A DNA stretch of 64,000 nt, taken from contig JAEZQK010000001.1 of NCBI GenBank assembly GCA_023413135.1, forward strand, positions 1 through 64,000, given 5' to 3'. The notes under the pieces are model-generated. The model was not told the DNA's origin. It ran no database searches and worked only from the letters and a program-made list of their open reading frames with translations. Below are positions 49,455 to 58,378 of the stretch, piece after piece (position 1 is the first letter of the stretch; each line of letters opens with the position of its first letter). The stretch is from Bacillota bacterium. GTDB taxonomy: Bacteria; Bacillota; Clostridia; Christensenellales; Aristaeellaceae. Both the position numbers and the translations under genes were made by a program.

Positions 49455-50246
49455 ATGTCCATCCTGGATATTCACGCGCATATTTATCCCGACATCATCG
49501 CCCAAAAGGCATCCGATACCATTGGGGAATTTTATCGCCTCCCCATGCATCACGACGGAACGCTGAAAACCTTGCTAAAAGAGGAATCGGCGGCGGGAAT
49601 CACGAAAATGGTGGTGCATTCCGTGGCCGTCACCTGGGAAAAGGTTGCCCGCATCAACGACTTTATCGCCGGGGCGGTTCAAAGCCATGAAAATTTGATC
49701 GGCTTTGCCACCATGCACCCGGATCATCCGCGTATCGCATCGGAGATCGACAGGGCCATATCCCTGGGGCTTAAAGGCATGAAGCTGCACCCTGACTTTC
49801 AACATTTCAGCATTGATGATGAAAAGGCATTCCCCATCTATGAGGCCATCGAGGGGCGGATACCGCTTTTAATCCATACCGGGGACAGGCGCTATGAGAC
49901 CAGCCGGCCCGAGCGCATGGCCAAGGTACTGGACAGGTTCCCCCGGATGAAGACCGTTTGCGCCCACCTGGGGGGCTGGTCCCAGTGGGAGGACGCCCAT
50001 CGGATTTTGGCCGGACGGCCCAACGTGTGGGTGGATACCTCCTCCAGCCTGTATGCCCTCTCTCCGGAGGCGGCCCGGGAGGTCATCCTCCACTACGGCG
50101 TGGACCGGGTGCTTTTCGGTACCGACTACCCCATGTGGACGCCGCTGGAGGAGTTGAAGCGCATGCGGACGCTGGGCTTTTCCCCTGCAGACATGGAGAA
50201 GATGCTTTTTAAAAACGCGCAAGACTTACTGGGCCTTGTTGCCTGA
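49455..50246 (+). CDS. Amidohydrolase-2 family metal-dependent hydrolase
   Basis: A 263-residue TIM-barrel protein. Metal-binding HxH is in ILDIHAHIYPD (3-13). GLKGMKLHPDFQHFSIDDEK (~106) carries a ligand His, LLIHTGDRRYETSRPERMAK (~133) another, VCAHLGGWSQWEDAHRIL a fourth and VLFGTDYPMWTPLEELKRM (~215) the catalytic Asp. The family includes decarboxylases and hydrolases of small carboxylates; the exact substrate is not clear. The start follows GGAGGAG. Its stop lies 12 nt before hisH, so it may be cotranscribed. Confidence 0.9.
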   Translation: MSILDIHAHIYPDIIAQKASDTIGEFYRLPMHHDGTLKTLLKEESAAGITKMVVHSVAVTWEKVARINDFIAGAVQSHENLIGFATMHPDHPRIASEIDRAISLGLKGMKLHPDFQHFSIDDEKAFPIYEAIEGRIPLLIHTGDRRYETSRPERMAKVLDRFPRMKTVCAHLGGWSQWEDAHRILAGRPNVWVDTSSSLYALSPEAAREVILHYGVDRVLFGTDYPMWTPLEELKRMRTLGFSPADMEKMLFKNAQDLLGLVA

Positions 50247-50258
50247 AGGAGATTTCTT

Positions 50259-50951
50259 ATGATCGCCATCATGGACTATGGCATGGGCAACCTGCGCAGC
50301 GTGCAAAAGGCGTTTGAATACCTGGGTCATCCGGCAGAGGTTACCGATGACCCTGAAAAGGTGTTTGCTGCAGACCATGTGATTTTGCCGGGGGTTGGCG
50401 CCTTCCGGGATGCCATGGCCCGTTTGAAGGAATCCGGCCTGTATGAGGCTGCGCTGGAGGTTGCCAGGCGGAACATCCCCTTCCTTGGCATTTGCCTTGG
50501 CATGCAGCTCATGTTCGAGGCTAGCGAGGAAAACGGGTATTATGAGGGGCTGGGGCTTTTGCCCGGCACCGTTACCCGCTTTCCGGAGATGGGTTTGAAG
50601 ATTCCCCACATGGGGTGGAATACGCTGGATACAAAGGATTGCGTGCTGTTTGACGGCGGCCGGCATCCTTGCGTCTATTTTGTACATTCCTATTTAATGG
50701 CCGATATTTCTTCTGAATGGACGGCAGCCACCGCCCATTACGGCATACCGTTCACCGCCGTGGCGCAAAAGGGTACGGTGGTGGCCGCCCAGTTTCACCC
50801 GGAAAAGAGCGGAGAAGATGGGCTAAATATGCTTCGCCGCTTTGCGGCCTGGAACCCGAAGGGCGAGCGCAGCGAGCCTGGAGCATTGGAGCGGAGCGAC
50901 AATGCGGAACACCGGACAAGCGCAGCGCAGTACGGTGCGGAGGAGGTTTAG
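50259..50951 (+). CDS. hisH: Imidazole glycerol phosphate synthase, glutaminase subunit, with extra tail
   Basis: A 230-residue class I glutaminase supplying ammonia to HisF. The triad is visible: Cys in PFLGICLGMQLMFEASEENG (~78), His and Glu in AAQFHPEKSGEDGL (~179, 181). The oxyanion strand is ILPGVGAF. Normal proteins end near LLRRFA (about 200). Here a further 30 or so residues (NPKGERSEPGALERSDNAEH, then RTSAAQYGAEEV) are present. Their DNA includes CACCGGACAAGCGCAGCGCA, matching a repeat block at 30.94 kb. The tail is therefore probably repeat-derived. The core is intact. Confidence 0.95.
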   Translation: MIAIMDYGMGNLRSVQKAFEYLGHPAEVTDDPEKVFAADHVILPGVGAFRDAMARLKESGLYEAALEVARRNIPFLGICLGMQLMFEASEENGYYEGLGLLPGTVTRFPEMGLKIPHMGWNTLDTKDCVLFDGGRHPCVYFVHSYLMADISSEWTAATAHYGIPFTAVAQKGTVVAAQFHPEKSGEDGLNMLRRFAAWNPKGERSEPGALERSDNAEHRTSAAQYGAEEV

Positions 50952-50954
50952 ACT

Positions 50955-51713
50955 ATGCTGCTCAAGCGCATCATACCTTGCCTTGACATCCGGGACGGCC
51001 GGGTGGTGAAGGGTGTTAACTTTGTGAACATCCGCGACGCCGGCGACCCGGTGGAAGCCGCCGTGTGGTACAATGGGCAGGGCGCGGATGAATTGGTGCT
51101 TTTGGATATCAACGCTTCCCACGAAGGCCGGGGTACCATGCTGGACGTGACCTCCCGGGTGGCGGAGCAGGTATTCATCCCCTTTACGGTGGGTGGCGGC
51201 ATATCGGATCTGAATCAAATCCGCGACCTTTTGCGCCTGGGGGCGGACAAAGTATCCGTCAACAGTCCGGCTGTGAAAAATCCGGATTTCATTGAGGAAG
51301 CGGCGCTGCGCTTTGGCAGCCAGTGCATTGTGCTGGCCATGGATGTGAAGAGCCGCCCGGGCGGCGGCTGGGACGTGTACATCAACGGCGGCCGGGTGAA
51401 CACCGGCAAGGATGCTTTGGAATGGGCCGTGGAGGGCGTACGCCGCGGGGCGGGGGAAATCCTGCTCACCAGCATGGATACCGACGGCGTGGGGGAGGGC
51501 TTTGACCTTCCTGTCACAAAGGCCGTTGCCGATGCGGTGGGCGTGCCCGTGATCGCCTCCGGCGGAGCGGGGAACATGCGCCATTTTCGGGACGCTCTTA
51601 TGGATGGCGGCGCTGATGCGGCACTGGCTGCCACGCTGTTCCATTTCAGAATTTTGCAGATTAAAGCCTTGAAGGAATACCTGCGCGGCGAAGGTGTCCC
51701 GGTGAGGCTGTAA
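50955..51713 (+). CDS. hisF: Imidazole glycerol phosphate synthase, cyclase subunit
   Basis: A 252-residue (beta-alpha)8 enzyme forming imidazole glycerol phosphate and AICAR from PRFAR. Catalytic Asp11 is in IIPCLDIRDGRVVKGVNFVN and the second, Asp130, in IVLAMDVKSRPGG. Phosphate loops are VGGGISDLNQIRDLL (~80) and IASGGAGNMRHFRDAL (~199). Three nt separate it from hisH. No other histidine genes are in the window. Confidence 0.98.
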   Translation: MLLKRIIPCLDIRDGRVVKGVNFVNIRDAGDPVEAAVWYNGQGADELVLLDINASHEGRGTMLDVTSRVAEQVFIPFTVGGGISDLNQIRDLLRLGADKVSVNSPAVKNPDFIEEAALRFGSQCIVLAMDVKSRPGGGWDVYINGGRVNTGKDALEWAVEGVRRGAGEILLTSMDTDGVGEGFDLPVTKAVADAVGVPVIASGGAGNMRHFRDALMDGGADAALAATLFHFRILQIKALKEYLRGEGVPVRL

Positions 51714-51749
51714 CTATTTTATGCTCTGCCTGCCGCTTACGGAGGAAGC

Positions 51750-52694
51750 ATGAATCTTGAATTGCTGCTTACGGAAGCATTGTCTTTTTATCCGCTTGCA
51801 AATCCTTCCGCGGCCCTGATCCGCCACAATGAAAACGCCACCTGGCGGGTTTGCGATGAGGCCGGCAAAGCCTACGTGCTGCGCATCCATCAGCCGCGGG
51901 AAGGGTTCTCCCAATCGCTGTTTCCGCAGGATAAGGAACCGGCCTTGCGGGGGGAGTTGCGCATTTTGACGGCTCTGCATGCGCATGCGGATATTCCTGT
52001 GCAGGTTCCCGTCAAAAACCGGGAAGGCGGGACGGTGACGCAGCTTTCCGGCGGGGAGTTTGTTACGCTGCTCATATGGCTTGAGGGGAGTACCCTGGAA
52101 GAAGCGGAAACCACCCCGGAGCTTTTGCATGAAGTAGGCCGGATGACGGCACGCATGCATCAGTGCTTTCAAACCTGCCGTGAATTGCCCGGCCCGGCCG
52201 GCCATGAATATGACAAGGCGCTCATGGACCGGATGATCGCGAAATTTCAGGATATGGAACGGGCAAACGTGATTGCTTCCAATTTTGTTCAGGGGATGAC
52301 CGCCTGCGCTATGGAGATCAAGCGGCGGATGGCGGAGCTGGACCGGCTTAATCATGCCTTTGGCGTTGTGCATTCGGATCTTTCCAAGTCCAACATGCTT
52401 TTATTTGGCGGCCGGATTGCCCCCATCGACTTTGGACTGTGGGGATACGGCTACTATTATATGGATTTGGGGGCCTTGGCCTCCCATTATACAGAGCCTG
52501 AGCAGCAGGCGGCGATCTTTGAAGGGTATGAGAGCGTAACACGCAGCCGTTTGGAGCGGCGGTACGTGGATCCCTTCATTTGCCTGGGCATTCTTTTGTA
52601 TATTTGCACCTTCGGGGAAAGCGTGTGCGGTGAGGAATGGTTCCCCGGGGCCCTTAAGCGCTGGAACGATACCTTCTTTTTACCACTGCGATAG
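51750..52694 (+). CDS. Aminoglycoside phosphotransferase / homoserine kinase-like protein
   Basis: A 314-residue protein-kinase-fold phosphotransferase. N-lobe: ENATWRVCDEAGKAYVLRIH (~28-47, Lys replaced by Arg in the VAIK-like position). The catalytic loop is VVHSDLSKSNMLLFGGRIAP (~208, HxDLxxxN with Ser for the usual Gly). The metal Asp is in IDFGLWGYGYYYMDLG (~229). The group includes resistance enzymes, choline kinases, fructosamine kinases and spore-coat CotS-type proteins. The target cannot be set from sequence. GGAGGAAGC precedes the ATG. Confidence 0.85.
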   Translation: MNLELLLTEALSFYPLANPSAALIRHNENATWRVCDEAGKAYVLRIHQPREGFSQSLFPQDKEPALRGELRILTALHAHADIPVQVPVKNREGGTVTQLSGGEFVTLLIWLEGSTLEEAETTPELLHEVGRMTARMHQCFQTCRELPGPAGHEYDKALMDRMIAKFQDMERANVIASNFVQGMTACAMEIKRRMAELDRLNHAFGVVHSDLSKSNMLLFGGRIAPIDFGLWGYGYYYMDLGALASHYTEPEQQAAIFEGYESVTRSRLERRYVDPFICLGILLYICTFGESVCGEEWFPGALKRWNDTFFLPLR

Positions 52695-52798
52695 ATTGCA
52701 TGCCGTCAAAATGCCGCTGCAGGATAAAATATTGCCTACTTGGGAACGATTCCCATTGGGTATTGTAATGATTATTTACAAGTAAGAAACATTTTTGC

Positions 52799-52827
52799 TT
52801 GTGGATAACCGGAACATTTTGTATAAT
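52799..52827 (+). promoter_or_regulatory. Promoter of the beta-propeller protein gene
   Basis: TTGTGG (52799-52804), a 17-bp spacer and TATAAT (52822-52827), about 43 nt before the TTG start. Confidence 0.8.
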
Positions 52828-52869
52828 AGACTGGTGAAGCTGGTTCGAAGTGAAAAGGAGTGCCGTGTT

Positions 52870-55632
52870 TTGAGCGATAACGAGCAAAATCGCCTGAAAG
52901 GCCGTATCCCGGCGCGGGCGATGTATGAAAAAGCGGATCAAATTCCTCCGCCTCAAGGGGCAAGGCGCGACATGGCCCAGCGTGTGGACCGTGCCCGGAT
53001 GCCTGTGGATGAGGAAACTGCGCCGCGGTACGTTCCTGCCCAGACCCAGTATGTGAGCAAGCGGGTCAGCCGCTCCCCGGAAGAAACCTCCGGCGGGGCT
53101 GGCCAAGCAGCTCTATCATCCCAGGGGTATGAACGCCACCGCCGTTCCCAAAGGCACGCCGGGGCCGATATGGACATGCCGGAGAGGGAAATGCCCCGGA
53201 TGGCTCCGCCTCCCGTGCGTGCACCAGGCCCTGCACCCCGTGCCCCTATGGACAATGGACAGATCTACGGGCAGGGCAGGCCCCAGGCGCCTGGCGCCAA
53301 TTATGCCCGCTTAACCCGGCAGGAGGATTTTGCGCCCGCCCGGCCAAGGCAGCCCCAGTCGGTGCCCTCCTATCTGGAGGAGGAAGAGGAAGATACGCCC
53401 CGCCGCGGCCATGCGGGCCTGATGGTACTTTTGGCATTGGTGCTGCTCGCGGCGCTGTTCCTGGGCGGGCTGTATTTCGTACTGCCGGCCAGGGACGATG
53501 CGCAAAGCGGGGGGATCGTCAACACGCTCAACGACGTGAAGGAAGCTATCACCGAGGAAGCCCAGCTGTTCTACAAGAGCGTGAAAAACATTATCGCCCC
53601 CGAAGTGAAGGAACCCGCTCAGGTGCAGGATTTCCAGGTGATTCCCTCCTCCGGCCAGGCGCCGGTGGAACTGGGCTTTTCCATCACCACCACCAAGACG
53701 GTGGAGGCTGTCCGCATCATGGATGATCAGGGCCAGATGCTGGTGGAGGAAAACATCCCCAAGGTGAACGAGGAGAAACGGAAGATCTGGGCTTTGACCT
53801 TGTCGCTCCAAAATGCCTATTCCGGCCTTATGTCGGCCCGAGTGCTGACTGAGGAAGGGAATTGGGTGGACAGCGGCAAGACGGTGCAGCTGAGCATTGA
53901 TGCACCCATTGCGGCGCCTACGGAAACGCCCGTCGTGGTAACGCCGACGCCTCCTCCTGCGGCAACGGAAGAGCCGGCGGCGGAGGAGACGTCCAGCCCC
54001 ACAGAGGAGCCGACGCAGGAGCCTACCACGACGCCGGAACCAACCGCGACGCCGGAGCCGACGCAGGAGCCTACGCCTACGCCGGAACCCACGCCTGAGC
54101 CCAGCCCCAGCCCCACCCCCATGCCCTACATGGCGGCGGGCGCGGCGGAAGGCACCGATCCAAGCCAATTGAAGCTTACCAGCAAGACGTATGATGGCAC
54201 CAAGGCCGTGAACGAGTTTGCCCGGACGGTTCCCATAAAGATGAACGGGCCGGCTAATTATGCCGCCTGGTCCGGTGCGGTGCTTACTTTCCGCGGCGGC
54301 CCCTTCCGCCAGAACGCCGCCTATGGCGTGGTGGATGTGCAGGAGAACAAGCTGGAAGTCGCCTGGAGCACGCCCATGGGCGGCATTGCCTCCTACCATG
54401 GCGCAGGCTGGCCCGGACAGCCCGCCATCGTCAAGTGGACCAAGGAAGTCCGCGAGATGATGAACCTGAATGCCGAAAAGAAGGCCGTCACCGCGCTGAA
54501 GGAAGTCATCCTGGCCTCCCAGGATGGGAAGATCTATTTCCTGGACCTTTTAGACGGCCAGCCCACCCGCGATCCCATCAATGTGGGCTTTCCTTTGAAG
54601 AGCTCCGTTTCTGTCGATCCCAGGGGCATGCCTATGCTCTCGGTGGGCCAGGGCATCAGCAAGATCAACAATACTACGGGCGATATCGGCTACCGCCTGT
54701 TCAACCTCATCGATCAAAAGCAGATGAAGTTCATCAACGGCCGGGACAAGAACGCCTTTGGCACCAACGGCGCGTTTGATAGCTCTTCCCTGCTGGATTT
54801 GAACAGCGACACGTTGATCATCGCCGGGGAAAACGGCATGCTCTATACCGTATGGCTGAACACCACGTTTGATGTGGCTGGGGCCAAGCTGAGCATCGAC
54901 CCGAAGATCGTTTCGTACAAGGCAAAAACCTCCAAACAAAGGGAGGCGGACACCGGCATCGAGGGCAGCGTGGCCATGTACGGGAACTATGCGTACTTTG
55001 CCGACGCCATAGGCATTCTGCAATGTGTGGATGTAAACACCATGAAGACTGTCTGGGCCGTGGATACCGATGACAACACGGACGCCACCATCGCTCTGGA
55101 TTTTGATGAGGATGGCGCGCTGGCGCTGTACACCGGCAATACCGTCAAAGAGCAGGGCAAAAACGGCGCTTGCACCATCCGCCGCTTAAATGCCCTGACA
55201 GGTGAACAGGAATGGTCCTATACGGTGGATGTGGAGTATGATTCCGCCGAAGCGGGCGGCTGCATGGCGTCTCCTGTGGTCGGCCAGCAGAGCATCGGTA
55301 ACCTTGTGATCTTCACCGTAGCCAAGACGCCTGAAGGTGGGCAGATCATCGCCCTTGAAAAAAAGACGGGCCATGTGGTCTGGCAGAAGTCCATGTCCCA
55401 CTATAGCTGGAGTTCTCCTGTGGCCGTGTACAACGAAAGCGGCGACGCCTGGATCATCCAGGGCGACAGCGAGGGCGTGCTGCAATTGATGGACGGGCAG
55501 ACCGGCGATGTCATGAACAGCATCCAGCTGGAAGGTTCCATCACCGGCTCTCCCGCAGTGTACAACGACATGCTGGTGGTCGGCACCAGCGGCAAGGGTG
55601 TAAGCCAAATCTACGGCATCAAAATTAAGTAA
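52870..55632 (+). CDS. Membrane-anchored PQQ-like beta-propeller protein
   Basis: A 920-residue type II-oriented membrane protein. Start TTG at 52870 after AAAAGGAG. Residues 1-180 are cytoplasmic, disordered and rich in Arg, Pro and Gln. One helix spans about 183-207 (LMVLLALVLLAALFLGGLYF). Outside come an Ig-like module (~255-345, VIPSSGQAPVELGFSITTTK), a Pro/Thr/Glu linker (~347-417, TPEPT units) and a propeller domain (~430-920) with repeated blades such as DGKIYFLDLLDGQPTRDPIN, ENGMLYTVWLN, GILQCVDVNTMKTVWAVDTD and GQIIALEKKTGHVVWQKSMS. Likely a surface scaffold or sensor at the cell envelope. I know no characterised member with this exact architecture. Confidence 0.87.
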   Translation: MSDNEQNRLKGRIPARAMYEKADQIPPPQGARRDMAQRVDRARMPVDEETAPRYVPAQTQYVSKRVSRSPEETSGGAGQAALSSQGYERHRRSQRHAGADMDMPEREMPRMAPPPVRAPGPAPRAPMDNGQIYGQGRPQAPGANYARLTRQEDFAPARPRQPQSVPSYLEEEEEDTPRRGHAGLMVLLALVLLAALFLGGLYFVLPARDDAQSGGIVNTLNDVKEAITEEAQLFYKSVKNIIAPEVKEPAQVQDFQVIPSSGQAPVELGFSITTTKTVEAVRIMDDQGQMLVEENIPKVNEEKRKIWALTLSLQNAYSGLMSARVLTEEGNWVDSGKTVQLSIDAPIAAPTETPVVVTPTPPPAATEEPAAEETSSPTEEPTQEPTTTPEPTATPEPTQEPTPTPEPTPEPSPSPTPMPYMAAGAAEGTDPSQLKLTSKTYDGTKAVNEFARTVPIKMNGPANYAAWSGAVLTFRGGPFRQNAAYGVVDVQENKLEVAWSTPMGGIASYHGAGWPGQPAIVKWTKEVREMMNLNAEKKAVTALKEVILASQDGKIYFLDLLDGQPTRDPINVGFPLKSSVSVDPRGMPMLSVGQGISKINNTTGDIGYRLFNLIDQKQMKFINGRDKNAFGTNGAFDSSSLLDLNSDTLIIAGENGMLYTVWLNTTFDVAGAKLSIDPKIVSYKAKTSKQREADTGIEGSVAMYGNYAYFADAIGILQCVDVNTMKTVWAVDTDDNTDATIALDFDEDGALALYTGNTVKEQGKNGACTIRRLNALTGEQEWSYTVDVEYDSAEAGGCMASPVVGQQSIGNLVIFTVAKTPEGGQIIALEKKTGHVVWQKSMSHYSWSSPVAVYNESGDAWIIQGDSEGVLQLMDGQTGDVMNSIQLEGSITGSPAVYNDMLVVGTSGKGVSQIYGIKIK

Positions 55633-55642
55633 AGCCTGAGAA

Positions 55643-55706
55643 AACGGAGCCATCCGGCAAGTTGAAAGGCGCGGTGCGCCTGAGCTTGCGGACGGCTTCG
55701 TTTTTG
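55643..55706 (+). terminator. Long nested terminator after the propeller gene
   Basis: ACGGAGCC.TCCGGCAAG pairs with CTTGCGGACGGCTTCGT around an inner GGCGC-GGT-GCGCC hairpin, then TTTTTG. Confidence 0.8.
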
Positions 55707-55737
55707 TGAAACGAACAAAAGAAAAGGGGAAAAGCGT

Positions 55738-57231
55738 ATGGCCAAGCGGTATTTGGTTGCCCTGGACCAGGGAACCACCAGCTCCCGGGCAGTGGTGTTC
55801 GAGGAAAGCGGGCAGGTATTGGCCGCCCATGGCATTGAGTTTCCGCAAATCTATCCCAAGCCCGGCTGGGTGGAGCATGATCCCAAGAGCATCCTGGAAT
55901 CTCAAACAGAGGCGCTGCGTACGGCGGTAAAGCTGTCCGGCATCGCCGTAGAGGATATCGCCGCCATTGGCATCACCAACCAGCGGGAAACCACCCTGGT
56001 CTGGGACCGTAATACCGGCGAGTGCGTGTGCAACGCCATCGTATGGCAGTGTCGCCGCACCGCGCCTTATGTGGAGCGGCTGAAAGCGGCAGGCAAGGCT
56101 GAACTGATCAAAGAAAAGACCGGCCTTATACCGGACGCTTACTTTTCCGGCACGAAGCTTGCCTGGATATTGGATACGCTCAATCTACACAAGCGGGCCG
56201 AATTGGGGGAACTGTGCTTTGGCACGGTGGACAGCTTTCTTTGCTGGCATCTGGTTAAGGGGCGACCCCATGTGACCGACGCCACCAATGCCAGCCGGAC
56301 CATGCTTTTCAATCTCAAAACCCAGCAGTGGGACAGGGAGCTCTTGTCCCTTCTGGATATTCCGGAAAAGATGCTGCCGGCCGTAGTAGACAGCGCGCAA
56401 ATAATCGGCATGCTGGATTCATCCATCCTGGGCCGGCCCATTCCCGTGGCGGCCATGGCGGGGGATCAGCACGCCTCGCTGTTCGGCCAGGCCTGCCACA
56501 AGGCCGGCATGGTGAAAAACACGTACGGCACCGGCTGCTTCATGCTGATGAACACGGGGGAGACGCCAATAACCTCCAATCATGGGCTTTTAACCACCAT
56601 GGCCTGGCGCATCGGCGGAAAACCGTGTTATGCCCTGGAGGGCAGCGTGTTCATGGGCGGTGCGGCCATCCAGTGGCTGAGGGATGAGCTGAAGATGATA
56701 GCAAGCGCAGCGGAGAGCGAAAGCCTTTCCACATCGGTCAAGGACACCGGCGGCGTGTATCTGGTGCCCGCCTTCACAGGCCTGGGCGCGCCCTGGTGGG
56801 ATATGTACAGCCGGGGCACCATCGTTGGGCTCACCCGGGGCGCAGGCCGTGCGCATATTGTGCGGGCTGCGCTGGAGGCCATCGCCTATCAATCGGCAGA
56901 TCTGCTCACTGCCATGGCCGCCGACTGCGGCTTTTCGCCCGAACGGATGCAGGTGGATGGCGGGGCCAGCGCCAATGGCTTTTTGATGCAGTTCCAGGCG
57001 GACATCATGAATATCCCCGTCGTGCGCCCCGTGGTGATGGAAACCACCGCCCTGGGCGCGGCCATGCTGGCCGGGCTGGCGGTGGGGATATACGGCTCTG
57101 TGGAGGAGACATCAAAGGCCTGGCAGCGGGATTTGCAGTTTGATCCGCAAATGGGCAAGACGCAGCGGGAGGAATGTCTCAAGGGCTGGCACAAAGCCGT
57201 CAACCGGGCGCTGCGTTGGGCGGAGGAGTAA
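55738..57231 (+). CDS. glpK: Glycerol kinase
   Basis: A 497-residue FGGY-family kinase converting glycerol and ATP to sn-glycerol-3-phosphate. N-domain phosphate loop ALDQGTTSSRAVVFEESGQV (6-25), VEHDPKSILESQTEAL, IGITNQRETTLVWDRNTGEC (~80, glycerol-binding Arg/Glu), DSFLCWHLVKGRPHVTDATN and AGDQHASLFGQACHKAGMVK (~241). The C-domain ATP site is VDGGASANGFLMQFQADIMN (~405). GGGGAAAAGCGT precedes ATG. No glpF or glpD is adjacent. Confidence 0.97.
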   Translation: MAKRYLVALDQGTTSSRAVVFEESGQVLAAHGIEFPQIYPKPGWVEHDPKSILESQTEALRTAVKLSGIAVEDIAAIGITNQRETTLVWDRNTGECVCNAIVWQCRRTAPYVERLKAAGKAELIKEKTGLIPDAYFSGTKLAWILDTLNLHKRAELGELCFGTVDSFLCWHLVKGRPHVTDATNASRTMLFNLKTQQWDRELLSLLDIPEKMLPAVVDSAQIIGMLDSSILGRPIPVAAMAGDQHASLFGQACHKAGMVKNTYGTGCFMLMNTGETPITSNHGLLTTMAWRIGGKPCYALEGSVFMGGAAIQWLRDELKMIASAAESESLSTSVKDTGGVYLVPAFTGLGAPWWDMYSRGTIVGLTRGAGRAHIVRAALEAIAYQSADLLTAMAADCGFSPERMQVDGGASANGFLMQFQADIMNIPVVRPVVMETTALGAAMLAGLAVGIYGSVEETSKAWQRDLQFDPQMGKTQREECLKGWHKAVNRALRWAEE

Positions 57232-57382
57232 TATTGAGAAAAAGGCGTTGCCATTTTCAATCGTGCAGTTAAGAATTTTCGGGCTGCATGAATTTCGGCC
57301 ATCTGCAATGACAAGCACGGAAGCAAAGAACATGCTTGAAAGGCGAGCTGTTTTTCCTCGCGCGCGCGTGGACCAAAAACAC

Positions 57383-57466
57383 CGTCCCATTCGTCCCATT
57401 CGTCCCATTTGTTCTTTTTTGGGACGTTTGGGACGATAAATACTATGTATGGTTCATCGTCCCAAA
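57383..57466. repeat. Three 9-bp tandem repeats and an inverted repeat
   Basis: CGTCCCATT occurs three times head to tail (57383-57409). Then TTTGGGACGAT (57427-57437) and ATCGTCCCAAA (57456-57466) form an 11-bp inverted repeat with an 18-nt loop, sharing the CGTCCCA word with the tandem units. It lies between the convergent glpK and XRE genes and might act as a terminator or protein-binding array. Confidence 0.65.
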
Positions 57467-57492
57467 GTGAACTTGAAACAAAGTTTTGATTA

Positions 57493-58173
57493 TTAGCCCA
57501 CTAATTTTCCCCCGTGGAACATGCACTCGTATACCTTCCGGCTTTCAAAGAAGATATCCTCGACGCCGGAATACCATTCAAAATCGCCCTGGATCAGGTT
57601 GTGGTACGTATGATTTCCCTGCTGGTAACATAGAGGGCCCCGGTAGGGGTATTCCCTTGGCACATGCATCAGCGCTTCCTTGAGAAAGTCTCCGGAAAAG
57701 CCCTCGCCCATCACCCGTCCTGTATAGTTCATAGACCATACGGGCACGCCTTTGATCCAGACAGCTTCCTCTCCAGAAAAATATGGACCACCCAGGTAGG
57801 TGTCCAGGTAATAATAGTCCCCTTCCCGGTAGGCCGCGTCATGGCTTAACGGGCGGCTGGGTTCCACCGCGCCGCTCTTTGCCGCATAGGTGGAGCGTTT
57901 GGCCCGCAGAAGAAAACCGATCAGCGCTTCCCGGCCCGGATCGCGGCCGCTCGCCGTATTTTGCGCGGCGCACTCCTCCGAAGGCAGGAATAGGCTGTCC
58001 AGCGTGACCCTGTACAGGCGGCTCAGTGCGATGGCCCGGTCCAGGTCGGGCAGTGCCCGGCCGCTTTCCCATTTGGCCACGGCCTGCCGGGATACGTTTA
58101 ACTGCAAAGCAAGCTGCTCCTGGCTGAGGTTTGATGATGTGCGCAGATCTCGCAGCCTTTCGGGGAATGTCAT
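57493..58173 (-). CDS. XRE-family regulator with DUF5680-type C-terminal domain
   Basis: A 226-residue protein. N-terminal HTH (1-66): LRDLRTSSNLSQEQLALQLN, then VSRQAVAKWESGRALPDLDR and LYRVTLDSLF. After a linker, residues ~95-226 form a DUF5680-like domain (SRPLSHDAAYREGDYYYLDT, YLGGPYFSGEEAVWIKGVPV, VWSMNYTGRVMG, LCYQQGNHTYHNLIQGDFEW), common in Clostridia and of unknown ligand. The start at 58173 has GGAGGTGAGGG. It is divergent from the lysine-riboswitch operon, 141 nt from that promoter. Confidence 0.88.
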   Translation of the reverse strand: MTFPERLRDLRTSSNLSQEQLALQLNVSRQAVAKWESGRALPDLDRAIALSRLYRVTLDSLFLPSEECAAQNTASGRDPGREALIGFLLRAKRSTYAAKSGAVEPSRPLSHDAAYREGDYYYLDTYLGGPYFSGEEAVWIKGVPVWSMNYTGRVMGEGFSGDFLKEALMHVPREYPYRGPLCYQQGNHTYHNLIQGDFEWYSGVEDIFFESRKVYECMFHGGKLVG

Positions 58174-58250
58174 AACCCTCACCTCCGCAACCAGTATAAC
58201 ACATGCAAACGGGGCTGGATGGCCAATTTTGTTCCATTTTGACAACTGTA

Positions 58251-58270
58251 GGTTGCGTTAGGTTGCGTTA
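58251..58270. promoter_or_regulatory. 10-bp direct repeat in the divergent promoter region
   Basis: GGTTGCGTTA is repeated twice without a gap between the XRE/DUF5680 gene and the asd operon promoter. Helical spacing of one turn suits a regulator dimer; the XRE protein encoded next to it is a candidate. No palindrome is present. Confidence 0.4.
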
Positions 58271-58313
58271 TGGAAAAAAAGGCCTGTTTTTTCAAAAAAA
58301 CGGTTTTGCTGGG

Positions 58314-58342
58314 TTGACAAGTGAAACCATGCATGGTATCAT
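58314..58342 (+). promoter_or_regulatory. Promoter of the lysine-riboswitch operon
   Basis: TTGACA (58314-58319), a 17-bp spacer and TATCAT (58337-58342), about 37 nt before the aptamer. Confidence 0.85.
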
Positions 58343-58378
58343 TACCAACAATCCCGGGAATTTCATACTTTTCGTGTC

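Noticed and set aside
53311..54399. 362-codon antisense frame with Gly/Arg-rich repeats opposite the propeller gene
   Set aside because: It is the complement of the TPEP linker codons and has no start signals.
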